Positions 7,552 to 14,652 of a stretch of 20,345 nucleotides of DNA are shown one piece after another. The notes beneath the pieces are model-generated. The model searched no databases and was not told the DNA's origin. It saw only the letters and a list, made by a program, of their open reading frames with translations. The first letter of the stretch is position 1, and each line of letters begins with the position of its first letter. The position numbers and the translations under genes were made by a program. Source of the DNA: Actinomycetes bacterium (GTDB lineage Bacteria; Actinomycetota; Acidimicrobiia; Acidimicrobiales; Microtrichaceae); contig JAEZFI010000125.1 of NCBI GenBank assembly GCA_023437745.1, positions 1 to 20,345 on the forward strand. Reading direction: 5' to 3'.

Positions 7552-8058
7552 ATGGACGTCAGCGAGCTGTTGTTGGACCTGTTCGGACGGGTGACCGAGC
7601 ACGTCGAGGAGGCGGTGGCGGACCTGGACGCGGCGGAGCTCCAGCGCTCGCCGGCGGACGGGGCGAACCCGATCGGGTGGCTGATCTGGCACCTGACGCG
7701 GGTGCAGGACCACCACGTGTCGGAGCTGCTCGGCGAGGACCAGCTGTGGATGCGCGGCGACTGGCCCGAGCGCTTCGGGCTGGCCCCCGACCCGCACGAC
7801 TCGGGCTACGGCCACTCACCGGCCGAGGTGGCGGCGGTTCGCCCCGACGGGCCGGACGCGGTGCTCGGCTACTACCGGGCGGTCGACGAGCGGACCCGGC
7901 GCTACCTCGAGGGCCTGACCGCCGATGACCTCGATCGGGTGGTCGACGAGCGTTGGGACCCGCCGGTCACCCTCGGCGTCCGGCTGATCAGCATCGCCGA
8001 CGACGAGCTCCAGCACTCGGGCCAGGCCGCGTACGTCCGGGGGCTCCTGGGCCGCTGA
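7552..8058 (+). CDS. DinB-like/DUF664 family protein
   Basis: A 168-residue four-helix-bundle protein of the DinB/YfiT-like superfamily. Typical marks are NPIGWLIWHLTRVQDHHVSEL (39-59) with H47 and H54/H55, and the last helix IADDELQHSGQAAYVRGLL with H155; the spaced histidines would form the metal site. Many actinobacterial members act as thiol transferases using mycothiol or bacillithiol or are of unknown role; the substrate cannot be told. The ATG at 7552 is preferred over an in-frame ATG at 7441 because GGGAGG lies 4 nt upstream and the family match begins at once. It converges with the GNAT gene across a long hairpin. Confidence 0.85.
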   Translation: MDVSELLLDLFGRVTEHVEEAVADLDAAELQRSPADGANPIGWLIWHLTRVQDHHVSELLGEDQLWMRGDWPERFGLAPDPHDSGYGHSPAEVAAVRPDGPDAVLGYYRAVDERTRRYLEGLTADDLDRVVDERWDPPVTLGVRLISIADDELQHSGQAAYVRGLLGR

Positions 8059-8065
8059 CGCAGCG

Positions 8066-8128
8066 CCCCGCCGAAGTTCGCGCGCTCGTCCGCGCGGTGT
8101 CGGGAGGCACGCGCGAACTTCGGTGGGG
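8066..8128. terminator. Long hairpin between convergent DinB-like and GNAT genes
   Basis: Arms 8066-8084 and 8110-8128 pair over 19 bp around a 25-nt loop. One position (8070/8124) is a G-U wobble in plus-strand RNA and a C-A mismatch in minus-strand RNA. It begins 7 nt after the DinB-like stop and touches the GNAT stop codon, so it could end both transcripts. There is no T-run. The loop holds a second CGCGCG (8091-8096) that allows an alternative inner fold. Confidence 0.7.
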
Positions 8129-8656
8129 TCAGAGCCGCTTGGCGAGGATCTCGAACCGGAGGTCGTCGCGGCGGGGGACCCCGAACCGCTCGTCGCCGTA
8201 GGGGAAGGGCTCGAACACGCCCGTGCGGACGTACCCGCGCCGCTCGTACCAGGCGATCAGCGAGTCGCGGATGTCGATCACCTCGAGCTCCAGGCGCTCG
8301 GCGCCCCACTCGTCGCGAGCGATCCGCTCCGCTTCGTCGAGCACGTGCCGGCCGATCCCGCCGCCCTGCAGGCCGGGCGCCACGGCGAACATCCCGAGGT
8401 GCGCGGCCCCGTCCGTCGGGCGCTGGAGCTCGCAGCACCCGACCAGCGTTCCGGCGTCGCGGGCCAGGAGGACGATGGTGTCGGGCCGGGCCAAGGTCTC
8501 GACGAGCATCTCGTGGTCGACCCGCTGCCCGTCCAGGATCCCGGCCTCGGTGGTCCATCCCTCGGCGCTCCCGGCGCCGCGATAGGCGGACTCGACCAGC
8601 GTGACGAGCGCGTCGACCTCCTCGTGGCCGGCCCGGGAGAACGTGAGCGACGTCAT
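8129..8656 (-). CDS. GNAT family N-acetyltransferase
   Basis: A 175-residue GCN5-related acetyltransferase, transferring an acetyl group from acetyl-CoA to an unidentified amine. The acetyl-CoA loop QGGGIG is at 97-102 after the beta-4 strand HLGMFAVAPG, and motif B with LIAWYERRGYVRTG is at 133-146. Length is that of a single-domain enzyme. The ATG at 8656 is chosen because TACGTT lies 6 nt upstream (leaderless form) and the fold starts there; the frame is open further upstream but only as antisense of the VOC gene. It diverges from the VOC gene with 39 bp between starts. Confidence 0.88.
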   Translation of the reverse strand: MTSLTFSRAGHEEVDALVTLVESAYRGAGSAEGWTTEAGILDGQRVDHEMLVETLARPDTIVLLARDAGTLVGCCELQRPTDGAAHLGMFAVAPGLQGGGIGRHVLDEAERIARDEWGAERLELEVIDIRDSLIAWYERRGYVRTGVFEPFPYGDERFGVPRRDDLRFEILAKRL

Positions 8657-8662
8657 GTCGCG

Positions 8663-8668
8663 AACGTA
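8663..8668 (-). promoter_or_regulatory. -10 element (TACGTT) of probable leaderless GNAT promoter
   Basis: TACGTT on the minus strand ends 6 nt before the ATG at 8656; no ribosome binding site lies between. Confidence 0.4.
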
Positions 8669-8695
8669 GCGGCGCAGGATGGGGCAGCCTGTGGC

Positions 8696-9085
8696 GTGTT
8701 CGAGGAGCTGGACTTCATCTACTGCCCGAGCGACGACGTCGTCGTCGAGCGTGCGCACTACGTGGACGGGCTCGGCGCCGAGGTGGTGTTCGCGATCGAG
8801 CGGTTCGACACGCGGGTGGTGATGCTCCGCCTCACCCCCGATGGGCCGGCGCTCCTGCTCGCCGAGCACCTCCACGGCGACCGGCCGATCCTCGTGTACC
8901 GGGTGCCCGATCTCGACGCGGCGGAGGCCGACCTCGTCGCACGGGGCGTCACGTGCAGCCCGCGGTTCGGGTTCCCCGACGGCGACGCGACGGAGCTCGA
9001 GCTGCCCGGTCCCCAGCGGATCGCGATCTACGAGCGGACGCGGCCGGACCGCGCCGCCCTGGTGCGAGGTCGTCTCGACTTCTGA
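8696..9085 (+). CDS. VOC (glyoxalase/bleomycin-resistance-like) family protein
   Basis: A short protein of 129 residues. It shows the beta-alpha-beta-beta-beta pattern of one VOC unit split in two: an N-terminal half (ELDFIYCPSDDVVVERAHYVDGLG) and a C-terminal half (ILVYRVPDLDAAEADLVARGV ... ELPGPQRIAIYERTRP) typical of the family. Function is not assignable; members bind a metal or small ligands. The GTG at 8696 is chosen because the family match begins immediately; a Shine-Dalgarno is at best weak (AGGATGGGG about 11 nt upstream). It converges with the LLM gene, with only 4 nt between the two stop codons. Confidence 0.75.
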   Translation: MFEELDFIYCPSDDVVVERAHYVDGLGAEVVFAIERFDTRVVMLRLTPDGPALLLAEHLHGDRPILVYRVPDLDAAEADLVARGVTCSPRFGFPDGDATELELPGPQRIAIYERTRPDRAALVRGRLDF

Positions 9086-9089
9086 GCGG

Positions 9090-10100
9090 TCAGCCCAGGA
9101 TGAGCTCTGCGGCGAGGCGCAGCTGCTCCGGTGACGACGGATACATGGTGAGCGTGGTGACGGGGGAGGACTCCCACGCCTCGAGCCGCTCCTTGATGCG
9201 TGACGGCGGCCCGACCAGCGAGATCTCGTCGGCGAAGTCGTTCGGCACCGTGGCGATGGCCTCGTCGCGCCGGCCCTCGAAGAAGAGGTCCTGGATCTTG
9301 TACGCCTGCTCCTCGTAGCCCATGCGCGCCATGAGGTCGGTGTGGAAGTTCTTCCCCTTGGCGCCCATGCCCCCGATGTAGAAGCCGAGCATGGCCTTGA
9401 CCGGGTAGAGCCCCGCCTCGATGTCGTCGGTGATGTTGATGTTGGCGAGGGCCGGGATCTCGAAGCCCTCCTTGGCGCCCGCGAGCTGCTCGGCGTACAC
9501 CTCCTGGCGGAACGGCGAGTAGTACAGCGGGATCCAGCCGTCGGCGATCTCGGCCGTCATCGTCACGTTCTTCGGGCCCTCGGCGCCGAGGTAGATCGGG
9601 ATCTCACGGCGCAGCGGGTGCGTGATCGCCTTGAGCGGCTTCCCCAGGCCCATCGAGCCGTCGCCGTGGTAGGGGTGCTGGTAGAACTCGCCGTCGAACG
9701 TCAGCGGCTCCTCACGCGCCATCACCCGGCGGATGATCTCGACGTACTCCCGGGTGCGCGCCAGCGGCTTCCGGTACGGCTGCCCGTACCAGCCCTCCAC
9801 GACCTGGGGTCCCGACACGCCGAGGCCCAGGATGAGCCGCCCGTTCGACAGGTGGTCGAGGGTGATCGCGTGCATGGCGGTCGCCGTCGGGGTCCGCCCC
9901 GCGATCTGCACGACGGACGTGCCGAGCTTGATCTTCGACGTGTGGCTCGCGAGGTAGGCGAGGGGGCTGAACGCGTCGGAGCCCCAGGCCTCGGCGGTCC
10001 AGACGGAGTCGAAGCCGAGGTCCTCGGCCAGCTTCGTGGTCTCGATGAGGTTGGGCGGCGGCAGCTGACCCCAGTACCCCCAGATCAATCCGAGCTTCAT
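9090..10100 (-). CDS. LLM class F420-dependent oxidoreductase (Rv3520c-like)
   Basis: A 336-residue TIM-barrel protein of the luciferase-like monooxygenase class that uses F420 in actinobacteria. Diagnostic stretches are TAEAWGSDAFSPLAYL (35-50), TSVVQIAGRTPTATAM (61-76), LGLGVSGPQVVEGWYG (91-106), KPLARTREYVEIIR (111-124) and IPIYLGAEGPKNV (167-179). These closely recall M. tuberculosis Rv3520c, which lies in the KstR-controlled cholesterol region. The ATG at 10100 has GGAGG about 8 nt upstream. It follows the enoyl-CoA hydratase by 49 bp on the same strand, so the two are probably co-transcribed from the promoter and palindrome at 10964-11000. The substrate is unknown; a redox step on a steroid-derived or acyl intermediate is an inference from context. 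Confidence 0.88.
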   Translation of the reverse strand: MKLGLIWGYWGQLPPPNLIETTKLAEDLGFDSVWTAEAWGSDAFSPLAYLASHTSKIKLGTSVVQIAGRTPTATAMHAITLDHLSNGRLILGLGVSGPQVVEGWYGQPYRKPLARTREYVEIIRRVMAREEPLTFDGEFYQHPYHGDGSMGLGKPLKAITHPLRREIPIYLGAEGPKNVTMTAEIADGWIPLYYSPFRQEVYAEQLAGAKEGFEIPALANINITDDIEAGLYPVKAMLGFYIGGMGAKGKNFHTDLMARMGYEEQAYKIQDLFFEGRRDEAIATVPNDFADEISLVGPPSRIKERLEAWESSPVTTLTMYPSSPEQLRLAAELILG

Positions 10101-10149
10101 GTCGTCGCCTCCGACGGGTGGGCCGCCGAGGCGGCGCGTGGTCCGGTGT

Positions 10150-10956
10150 CTACTTGCCCTGGAAGTTCGGGGTCCGCTTCTCCTTGAAGGCGCGCGGACC
10201 TTCCTTGGCGTCCTCGGAGCCGAACACGTCCCACCCGTAGGTGAACTCGTGGGTGAGGGCCTCGTGCTCCTCCATGCCGTTGGTCTCCCGCAGGGTGCGG
10301 AGGATCGCCTTCACCGCGAGGGGTCCGTTGGCGGAGATCACCGACGCGATCTCCAGGGCCTTCTCGAGGGCGCCACCGTCGGGGACCACGTGCCCGATGA
10401 GGCCCAGCTCGAGGGCCCGGTCGGCGGTGATGTGGTCGCCGGTGAGCAGCAGCTCGCAGGCGACGGTGTAGGGGATCTGCCGGGGGATGCGGACGACTGA
10501 GCCACCCATCGGGTACAGCGACCAGCGCACCTCGCTGATGCCGAACTTGGCGCTCTGGCCGGCGACGCGGATCTCGGTGGCGCCCAGCAGCTCGGTGCCA
10601 CCGGCGATGGCCGTGCCCTCGACCGCAGCGATGATCGGGACCTTCGGCTGCCAGGTGCGGAGGAGCGACTTCCACGGGAGGTCGGCGTCGGCGGCGAGGC
10701 GGGCCTGCACGTCGAGGCCGTCGGGGAGCGGCTCGGCCTGGTGGCCCCCGGCCATCTCCTTGAGGTCGGCGCCCGCGCAGAAGTTGCCGCCGGCCCCGGT
10801 GAGCACCAGGCAGCGGATGTCGGGGTTCTCGTCGGCCTCGACGCAGGCGTCGTAGAAGCGGACGAGCATCTCGCCGTTGATGGCGTTCATGCGATCGGGG
10901 CGGTTCAGGGTGACGACCAGCGTGTGGCCGTCGCGTTCGGTGAGGATCGCGGACAT
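10150..10956 (-). CDS. Enoyl-CoA hydratase/isomerase, EchA19-like
   Basis: A 268-residue crotonase that hydrates a trans-2-enoyl-CoA. The first oxyanion-hole stretch NFCAGADLKEM is at 58-68; the second, VEGTAIAGGTELL, at 112-124 carries E122; E142 lies in FGISEVRWSLYPMGGS. These are the two catalytic Glu positions of hydratases, both present. The stretch from AKFGISE to GLIGHVVPDG and the C-terminus DAKEGPRAFKEKRTPNF closely match mycobacterial EchA19 as I recall it, an enzyme of cholesterol side-chain degradation. The ATG at 10956 has TACGGT 7 nt upstream, so it is probably leaderless. A 28-bp perfect palindrome lies over the -35 zone. The LLM gene follows in the same operon. Confidence 0.9.
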   Translation of the reverse strand: MSAILTERDGHTLVVTLNRPDRMNAINGEMLVRFYDACVEADENPDIRCLVLTGAGGNFCAGADLKEMAGGHQAEPLPDGLDVQARLAADADLPWKSLLRTWQPKVPIIAAVEGTAIAGGTELLGATEIRVAGQSAKFGISEVRWSLYPMGGSVVRIPRQIPYTVACELLLTGDHITADRALELGLIGHVVPDGGALEKALEIASVISANGPLAVKAILRTLRETNGMEEHEALTHEFTYGWDVFGSEDAKEGPRAFKEKRTPNFQGK

Positions 10957-10963
10957 GGCGCAG

Positions 10964-10969
10964 ACCGTA
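10964..10969 (-). promoter_or_regulatory. -10 element (TACGGT) of probable leaderless enoyl-CoA hydratase promoter
   Basis: TACGGT on the minus strand ends 7 nt before the ATG at 10956. The -35 region, 17-18 nt upstream, would fall inside the palindrome at 10973-11000, so a bound regulator would block it. Confidence 0.5.
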
Positions 10970-10972
10970 ACG

Positions 10973-11000
10973 CGAAAACGAGAACGCGTTCTCGTTTTCG
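10973..11000. promoter_or_regulatory. 28-bp perfect palindromic operator (KstR/TetR-like)
   Basis: The half-site CGAAAACGAGAACG is followed directly by its exact reverse complement. The centre AGAACGCGTTCT contains the AACnnGTT core of KstR operators, although the outer T/A of the published KstR motif is G/C here. It lies between two divergent promoters, covering the -35 zone of the enoyl-CoA hydratase and lying just upstream of that of the FHA gene. No regulator gene is adjacent. Confidence 0.8.
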
Positions 11001-11025
11001 AGCGAAGCGCGCACGGTCCCTGACA

Positions 11026-11031
11026 TATCCT
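11026..11031 (+). promoter_or_regulatory. -10 element (TATCCT) of probable leaderless FHA-gene promoter
   Basis: TATCCT ends exactly 7 nt before the GTG at 11039; no Shine-Dalgarno sequence is present. It mirrors the arrangement on the other side of the palindrome. Confidence 0.45.
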
Positions 11032-11038
11032 CCGGCCG

Positions 11039-11761
11039 GTGCCCTCGTCCTCCGCGTCACCGGTCGGGCCCAGCGCCCCGACCGTCGAATGGGTCGCGTG
11101 CGGCTCGGTGACCCGGTGGGTTCCGGCGGGTCCGACGGACGCGCTGTCGATCGGTCGCGACGCCTCGTGCGACCTGTGCCTCGACCCCGACGACCGCGGC
11201 CTGTCCCGCCGGGCGGCGTGGATCCACTCGGAGACGGGTCACTGGTGGCTGACCAACCTCTCGGCGTCACGTCCGATCGCCGTCCGTGAGCCGACCGGGC
11301 TGCCGTCGGTGCTCCCCGTCGGCGGGGGACGGGTCATCGACCGGTCGCCGCTGACGTTCGTGCTCACCGGCCTCGTCCGGCGGCACGCGCTCCGCGTGAC
11401 GCTGCCGCCCGGGGACACCGCCCGGGCCGTCGGTGCCGGCGAGGCCGAGGAGGCGAGCGATCCCACGATCGGCCTGCCGATGCCGACCGACGTGGAGCGC
11501 ACGGCGCTCGCCGCACTGGTCGAGGGCTACCTCAGCGACTTCCCCCGCTGGGATCCCACGCCGCGCTCCTACGCCCTCGCGGCGGAGCGCCTCGGCCTGC
11601 CGGCGAGCACCGTCCGCAAGCGCGTCGAGGCCTACCGGGTGCGCCTCCGGGACTCCGGCCTGACGTCCGACGAGGTGGCCGACGGTCGCGACGAGGTCGC
11701 CACGCTGGTCCTCGGCTCGGGGCTGATCACCACGGCCGACCTGGTGCGCCTGACACCCTGA
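11039..11761 (+). CDS. FHA-domain protein with C-terminal helix-turn-helix
   Basis: A 240-residue soluble protein. Residues 17-110 look like an FHA phosphothreonine-binding domain: SIGRDASCDLCL (37-48), then LSRRAAWIH (55-63) and HWWLTNLSAS (68-77). The usual SRxH is SRRA here, so phosphopeptide binding is uncertain. After a linker (120-150), residues 151-205 form a helical DNA-binding-like region with SYALAAERLGLPASTVRKRVEAYR (177-200). It may therefore be a transcription regulator that senses phosphorylation, but this is inference. The GTG at 11039 is supported by a -10 at leaderless spacing. It diverges from the enoyl-CoA hydratase gene and shares the 28-bp palindrome. It converges with the hydrolase gene with 14 bp between stops. 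Confidence 0.75.
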   Translation: MPSSSASPVGPSAPTVEWVACGSVTRWVPAGPTDALSIGRDASCDLCLDPDDRGLSRRAAWIHSETGHWWLTNLSASRPIAVREPTGLPSVLPVGGGRVIDRSPLTFVLTGLVRRHALRVTLPPGDTARAVGAGEAEEASDPTIGLPMPTDVERTALAALVEGYLSDFPRWDPTPRSYALAAERLGLPASTVRKRVEAYRVRLRDSGLTSDEVADGRDEVATLVLGSGLITTADLVRLTP

Positions 11762-11775
11762 GGAAGCTGATGTGC

Positions 11776-12645
11776 CTACGCGTCCAGGGCGGCCAGCACC
11801 GCGTCGGCGCACTCCTCGGGGGCTTCGAGCGTGGGCCAGTGCCCGACGTCGGGGAGGCGGACGATCGTCGCGTCGTCGAGCCGCTCCTCGACCCGCTCGA
11901 TCATGTGCGCGCCGGAGACGGGGTCGAGGTCGCCCCACACGAACCACATGGGCAGCCCCGAGTCCTCGAGCGCGGTTCGCCAGCGGGCGCCGTAGCGGCG
12001 TCGGTCCTCGATGTAGTGGAGGAGCTGGTTGGCGATGCGGGTGCCCTCGTCGTGCCGCATCGAGCACCACATCTCGTGGAGCTCCTGGTCGGTGATCGGG
12101 CGCCGGGTGCCGAACGTCGGCCGGATGCCGGCGCCGAACGCCGCCTCGTCGATCGTCGCCGCGAAGTCCGCACCGTGCTCCGGGTCGAGGAGGAGCTTCT
12201 GCCCGACCGTCGGCCGGTGGAGATCCGGGTAGACGCCGCCGTTGTGCCACACCACCGCCGTGATGCCGACGACGAGCGAGTTCTCGAGGTGGCGGGCGAT
12301 CAGCTCCTGGCAGACCGACGTGCCGTAGTCGTGCGCCCAGAGCACCGAGCTGGTCACGCCGAACTCCGCCCACATCGCCTCGACCGCGTCGGCCGCCGCA
12401 TGGATCGAGTAGGGGTGCCCCGACGGCTTCTCCGACGCGCCGAACCCAGGGAAGTCGACCGCCAGCACCCGCGCCCGGGGTTCGAGCAGGTCGGACACCG
12501 GCAAGATGTCCAGTGACGACGACGGGAAGCCGTGGAGGTAGGTGACCGGGTCGCCGGTGCCCGCGCCGAGGTCGTAGGCGGCCACGTCGAGCTCGCCCGA
12601 CTCGATCATCGTGGCGAGCGCCGCGAGCTCGTCGAAGGTCGTCAC
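11776..12645 (-). CDS. Alpha/beta hydrolase, MEST/haloalkane dehalogenase-like (Asp nucleophile)
   Basis: A 289-residue alpha/beta-hydrolase. The oxyanion HGF is at 38-40, the nucleophile elbow is WAHDYGTS with D106, the acid is probably D241 in GDLDPVSG, and the histidine is H269 in DVGHWP. An Asp nucleophile fits epoxide hydrolases and dehalogenases; the stretch HNGGVYPDLHRPTVGQKLL (134-152) and the DPVSGAHM loop resemble the MEST group, whose substrate is not known. It lies 29 bp below bioD on the same strand, but it is not BioH, which has a Ser nucleophile. The GTG at 12645 has TAGGGT 7 nt upstream, so it can have its own leaderless transcript. It converges with the FHA gene. Confidence 0.85.
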   Translation of the reverse strand: MTTFDELAALATMIESGELDVAAYDLGAGTGDPVTYLHGFPSSSLDILPVSDLLEPRARVLAVDFPGFGASEKPSGHPYSIHAAADAVEAMWAEFGVTSSVLWAHDYGTSVCQELIARHLENSLVVGITAVVWHNGGVYPDLHRPTVGQKLLLDPEHGADFAATIDEAAFGAGIRPTFGTRRPITDQELHEMWCSMRHDEGTRIANQLLHYIEDRRRYGARWRTALEDSGLPMWFVWGDLDPVSGAHMIERVEERLDDATIVRLPDVGHWPTLEAPEECADAVLAALDA

Positions 12646-12652
12646 GGGGCGG

Positions 12653-12658
12653 ACCCTA
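12653..12658 (-). promoter_or_regulatory. -10 element (TAGGGT) of probable leaderless hydrolase promoter
   Basis: TAGGGT on the minus strand ends 7 nt before the GTG at 12645, identical in sequence and spacing to the element before the SDR gene (833-838). It sits in the 29-bp gap after bioD. Confidence 0.45.
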
Positions 12659-12674
12659 CGCCGGGCGGGTGGGG

Positions 12675-13532
12675 TCAGGCGGGCGGGAGCGGGCCGTGCA
12701 CCTTGCACCGTGCGTGCACGCCGGTGGGGATGATGGTGACCACCAGGTGGCGGCCGCAGGTCGGGCAGTGGTGCGGGGCCTCGTAGGGACCGGCGCACGA
12801 GCCGTCGCACTCCGGCCGCCGTCGGCCGCACCCGAGGCAGAAGGTCGGCAGCACCTGCTCCCGGAGGTGCTCGGCCAGCTCGTCGACGGACGTGACGACG
12901 GGGCCGGCGCCGATCACGCCGGCGTCCTTCTCCAACCACCTCCGGTTCGCCCCGTGCAGCTCGTCACCACCGTCGAACCGGTTGAGCACGACGACCACGG
13001 GCCGGCCTGCGAGCGCGTCGAGCGACAGGCGCACGGAGTTGATCGTGCCCAGCCCGGCGTCGGCCACGAGCACCACGAGGTCGGGATCGAGCGCGTCGAT
13101 GAGGTCGACGCCGTCCCCGTCGTGGGCGATCGGCGATCGGAGCCCACCGGCCAGCTCGACCAGGCCGACGTCCGGCGCACGTCCGGACCAGGAACCGCCG
13201 ACCTCCGCGGCGAGGTCGGCCAGGCGGATGGGAGGTCGGCCCAGCGCGTCCGCCGCCATCGGCGGCGCCATGGGCACCGTGTACCAGCGTCGGGGCGGGC
13301 AGACGGTCTCGGCGGTCTCGCCGGTGCCGGCGGCCAACTCGTCGGCGTCGGTCGTGGTGTCGGCCTCGTCGAAGGACTGCGCAGGCTTGCGGGCCATGAC
13401 GACGAGGCCCGCCTCGGCGAGGCGCGACGCGACGCGACGTGCCACCCAGGTCTTGCCGACCTCGGTGCCCGTCCCCGCCACGACGACGAGCGTGGTGGGA
13501 CGTGTCCGGGGGGTGCGGTCGGTCTCAACCAT
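12675..13532 (-). CDS. bioD: Dethiobiotin synthase BioD with C-terminal Cys-rich (zinc-ribbon-like) extension
   Basis: BioD carboxylates 7,8-diaminopelargonate with ATP and CO2 to dethiobiotin. The P-loop GTGTEVGKT is at 20-28, RKPAQSF at 48-54, VELAGGLRSP (the VEGAGG loop) at 125-134, DAGLGTINS at 158-166 and VVLNR at 181-185. The catalytic part ends near residue 228, the usual BioD length. A further 55 or so residues hold seven Cys: C232/C235, C242/C246, C256/C259 and C276 followed by H278, looking like one or two zinc ribbons. The role of this tail is unknown. The ATG at 13532 lies within the end of bioF (8-nt overlap), so translation is coupled. Last gene of the bioA-bioF-bioD set. Confidence 0.9.
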   Translation of the reverse strand: MVETDRTPRTRPTTLVVVAGTGTEVGKTWVARRVASRLAEAGLVVMARKPAQSFDEADTTTDADELAAGTGETAETVCPPRRWYTVPMAPPMAADALGRPPIRLADLAAEVGGSWSGRAPDVGLVELAGGLRSPIAHDGDGVDLIDALDPDLVVLVADAGLGTINSVRLSLDALAGRPVVVVLNRFDGGDELHGANRRWLEKDAGVIGAGPVVTSVDELAEHLREQVLPTFCLGCGRRRPECDGSCAGPYEAPHHCPTCGRHLVVTIIPTGVHARCKVHGPLPPA

Positions 13533-14652
13533 GGAGCGGCACCTCCAGCTGGGCGCAGAGGTCGACGAGCTGCTGGACCATGGCGGTGGTGTGCGTCGCC
13601 GACAGCGCCACCCGCAGCCGGCACGAGCCGGGCGCGACGGTGGGCGGTCGGATGGCAGGTACCAGCAGGCCGTGTGACAGGAGTTGGTCGGCGACCGCAA
13701 CGGCCCGGGCTTCGTCGCCGAGCAGCACAGGGATGATCGGCGACGGGTGTCCCGGGCGCACCAGGTCGATGTGCTCGCGGAGCCGTGCGCGCAGCGCGGC
13801 CCCCTCGTCGGACCGCACGACGCGCAGGGCGGCGAGCGCTGCCGCGGCGTCGGCGGGAGGACCGGCCGTCGTGAAGATGAACGATCGGGCGGTGTTCCGG
13901 CAGAGGTCGACCACGGCCTGCGTGCCGGCCACGAAGCCGCCGACCGACCCGAGCGCCTTCGACAGCGTCCCCACCGTGACGACGTCGTCCCCCGTCGGGG
14001 TGGACGGTCCGAGCACGGCGTGGGCCTCGTCGACGACGAGCAGCGCGCCGTGGGCCCGGCACACGTCGACCAGCTCGCCGAGTGGCGCCACGTCACCGTC
14101 CATCGAGAACACCGAGTCGGTCACGACGATCGCCGAGCGGTCGCCCGCCGCACCCAGCCGGACGTCGAGGTCCGTCGCGTCCACGTGGCGGAAGACCTCC
14201 ACCTCCGCTCGGGCGAGCCGGGCGCCGTCGATGATCGACGCGTGGTTGAGCTCGTCCGAGAGGATCAGCGGCCGGTCGGCCACCCTGGCGAGCGCGCCGA
14301 GCACCCCGACGTTCGCCTGGTACCCGGTCGGGAAGAGGAGGGCGGCTTCCCGTCCGGTCCATCCGGCGAGCTCGGCCTCCAGCTCGTCGTGCGGAGGCCG
14401 GCCGCCCACGATCAACCGGGCGGCGCCGCTGCCCGTGCCGAACTCGTCGAGCGCCGCGTGCGCCGCCGCCAGCACCCGGGGGTGATGGGTCAACCCGAGG
14501 TAGTCGTTGGAGGCGAACGAGGTCACCTTCTCGCCCGTGGCCGTGACGGTCGTCGTGGTGGGCCCGTCGTCCAGCGTGCGGATCGTCCGCCAGCGACCCT
14601 GCTCCTCGATCGAGGCCAGGCGCGCAGCGATGCGGTCCTGCCAGGTGGTCAC
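13525..14652 (-). CDS. bioF: 8-amino-7-oxononanoate synthase (KAPA synthase) BioF
   Basis: A 375-residue PLP enzyme of the alpha-oxoamine synthase family that joins pimeloyl thioester and L-alanine to give KAPA. The family start SNDYLGL is at 48-54, GSGAARLIVGG at 74-84, LNHASIIDG at 135-143, DEAHA with D208 and H211, and the PLP lysine is K232 in TLSKALG. Length matches E. coli BioF. Start GTG 14652 overlaps the bioA stop as GTGA, and its 3' end overlaps bioD by 8 nt, so the three genes are one translationally coupled operon. No odd residues were seen. Confidence 0.94.
   Translation of the reverse strand: MTTWQDRIAARLASIEEQGRWRTIRTLDDGPTTTTVTATGEKVTSFASNDYLGLTHHPRVLAAAHAALDEFGTGSGAARLIVGGRPPHDELEAELAGWTGREAALLFPTGYQANVGVLGALARVADRPLILSDELNHASIIDGARLARAEVEVFRHVDATDLDVRLGAAGDRSAIVVTDSVFSMDGDVAPLGELVDVCRAHGALLVVDEAHAVLGPSTPTGDDVVTVGTLSKALGSVGGFVAGTQAVVDLCRNTARSFIFTTAGPPADAAAALAALRVVRSDEGAALRARLREHIDLVRPGHPSPIIPVLLGDEARAVAVADQLLSHGLLVPAIRPPTVAPGSCRLRVALSATHTTAMVQQLVDLCAQLEVPLHG

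Noticed and set aside
10122..10135. GCCGCC/GGCGGC inverted repeat between hydratase and LLM genes
   Set aside because: Loop of two nt and short GC-only arms; expected by chance in this DNA and not blocking an operon.
11776..12645. Hydrolase beside bioD as BioH (pimeloyl-ACP methyl ester esterase)
   Set aside because: The nucleophile is Asp in HDYG, not the Ser of a GxSxG elbow, and sequence stretches fit MEST-like hydrolases.
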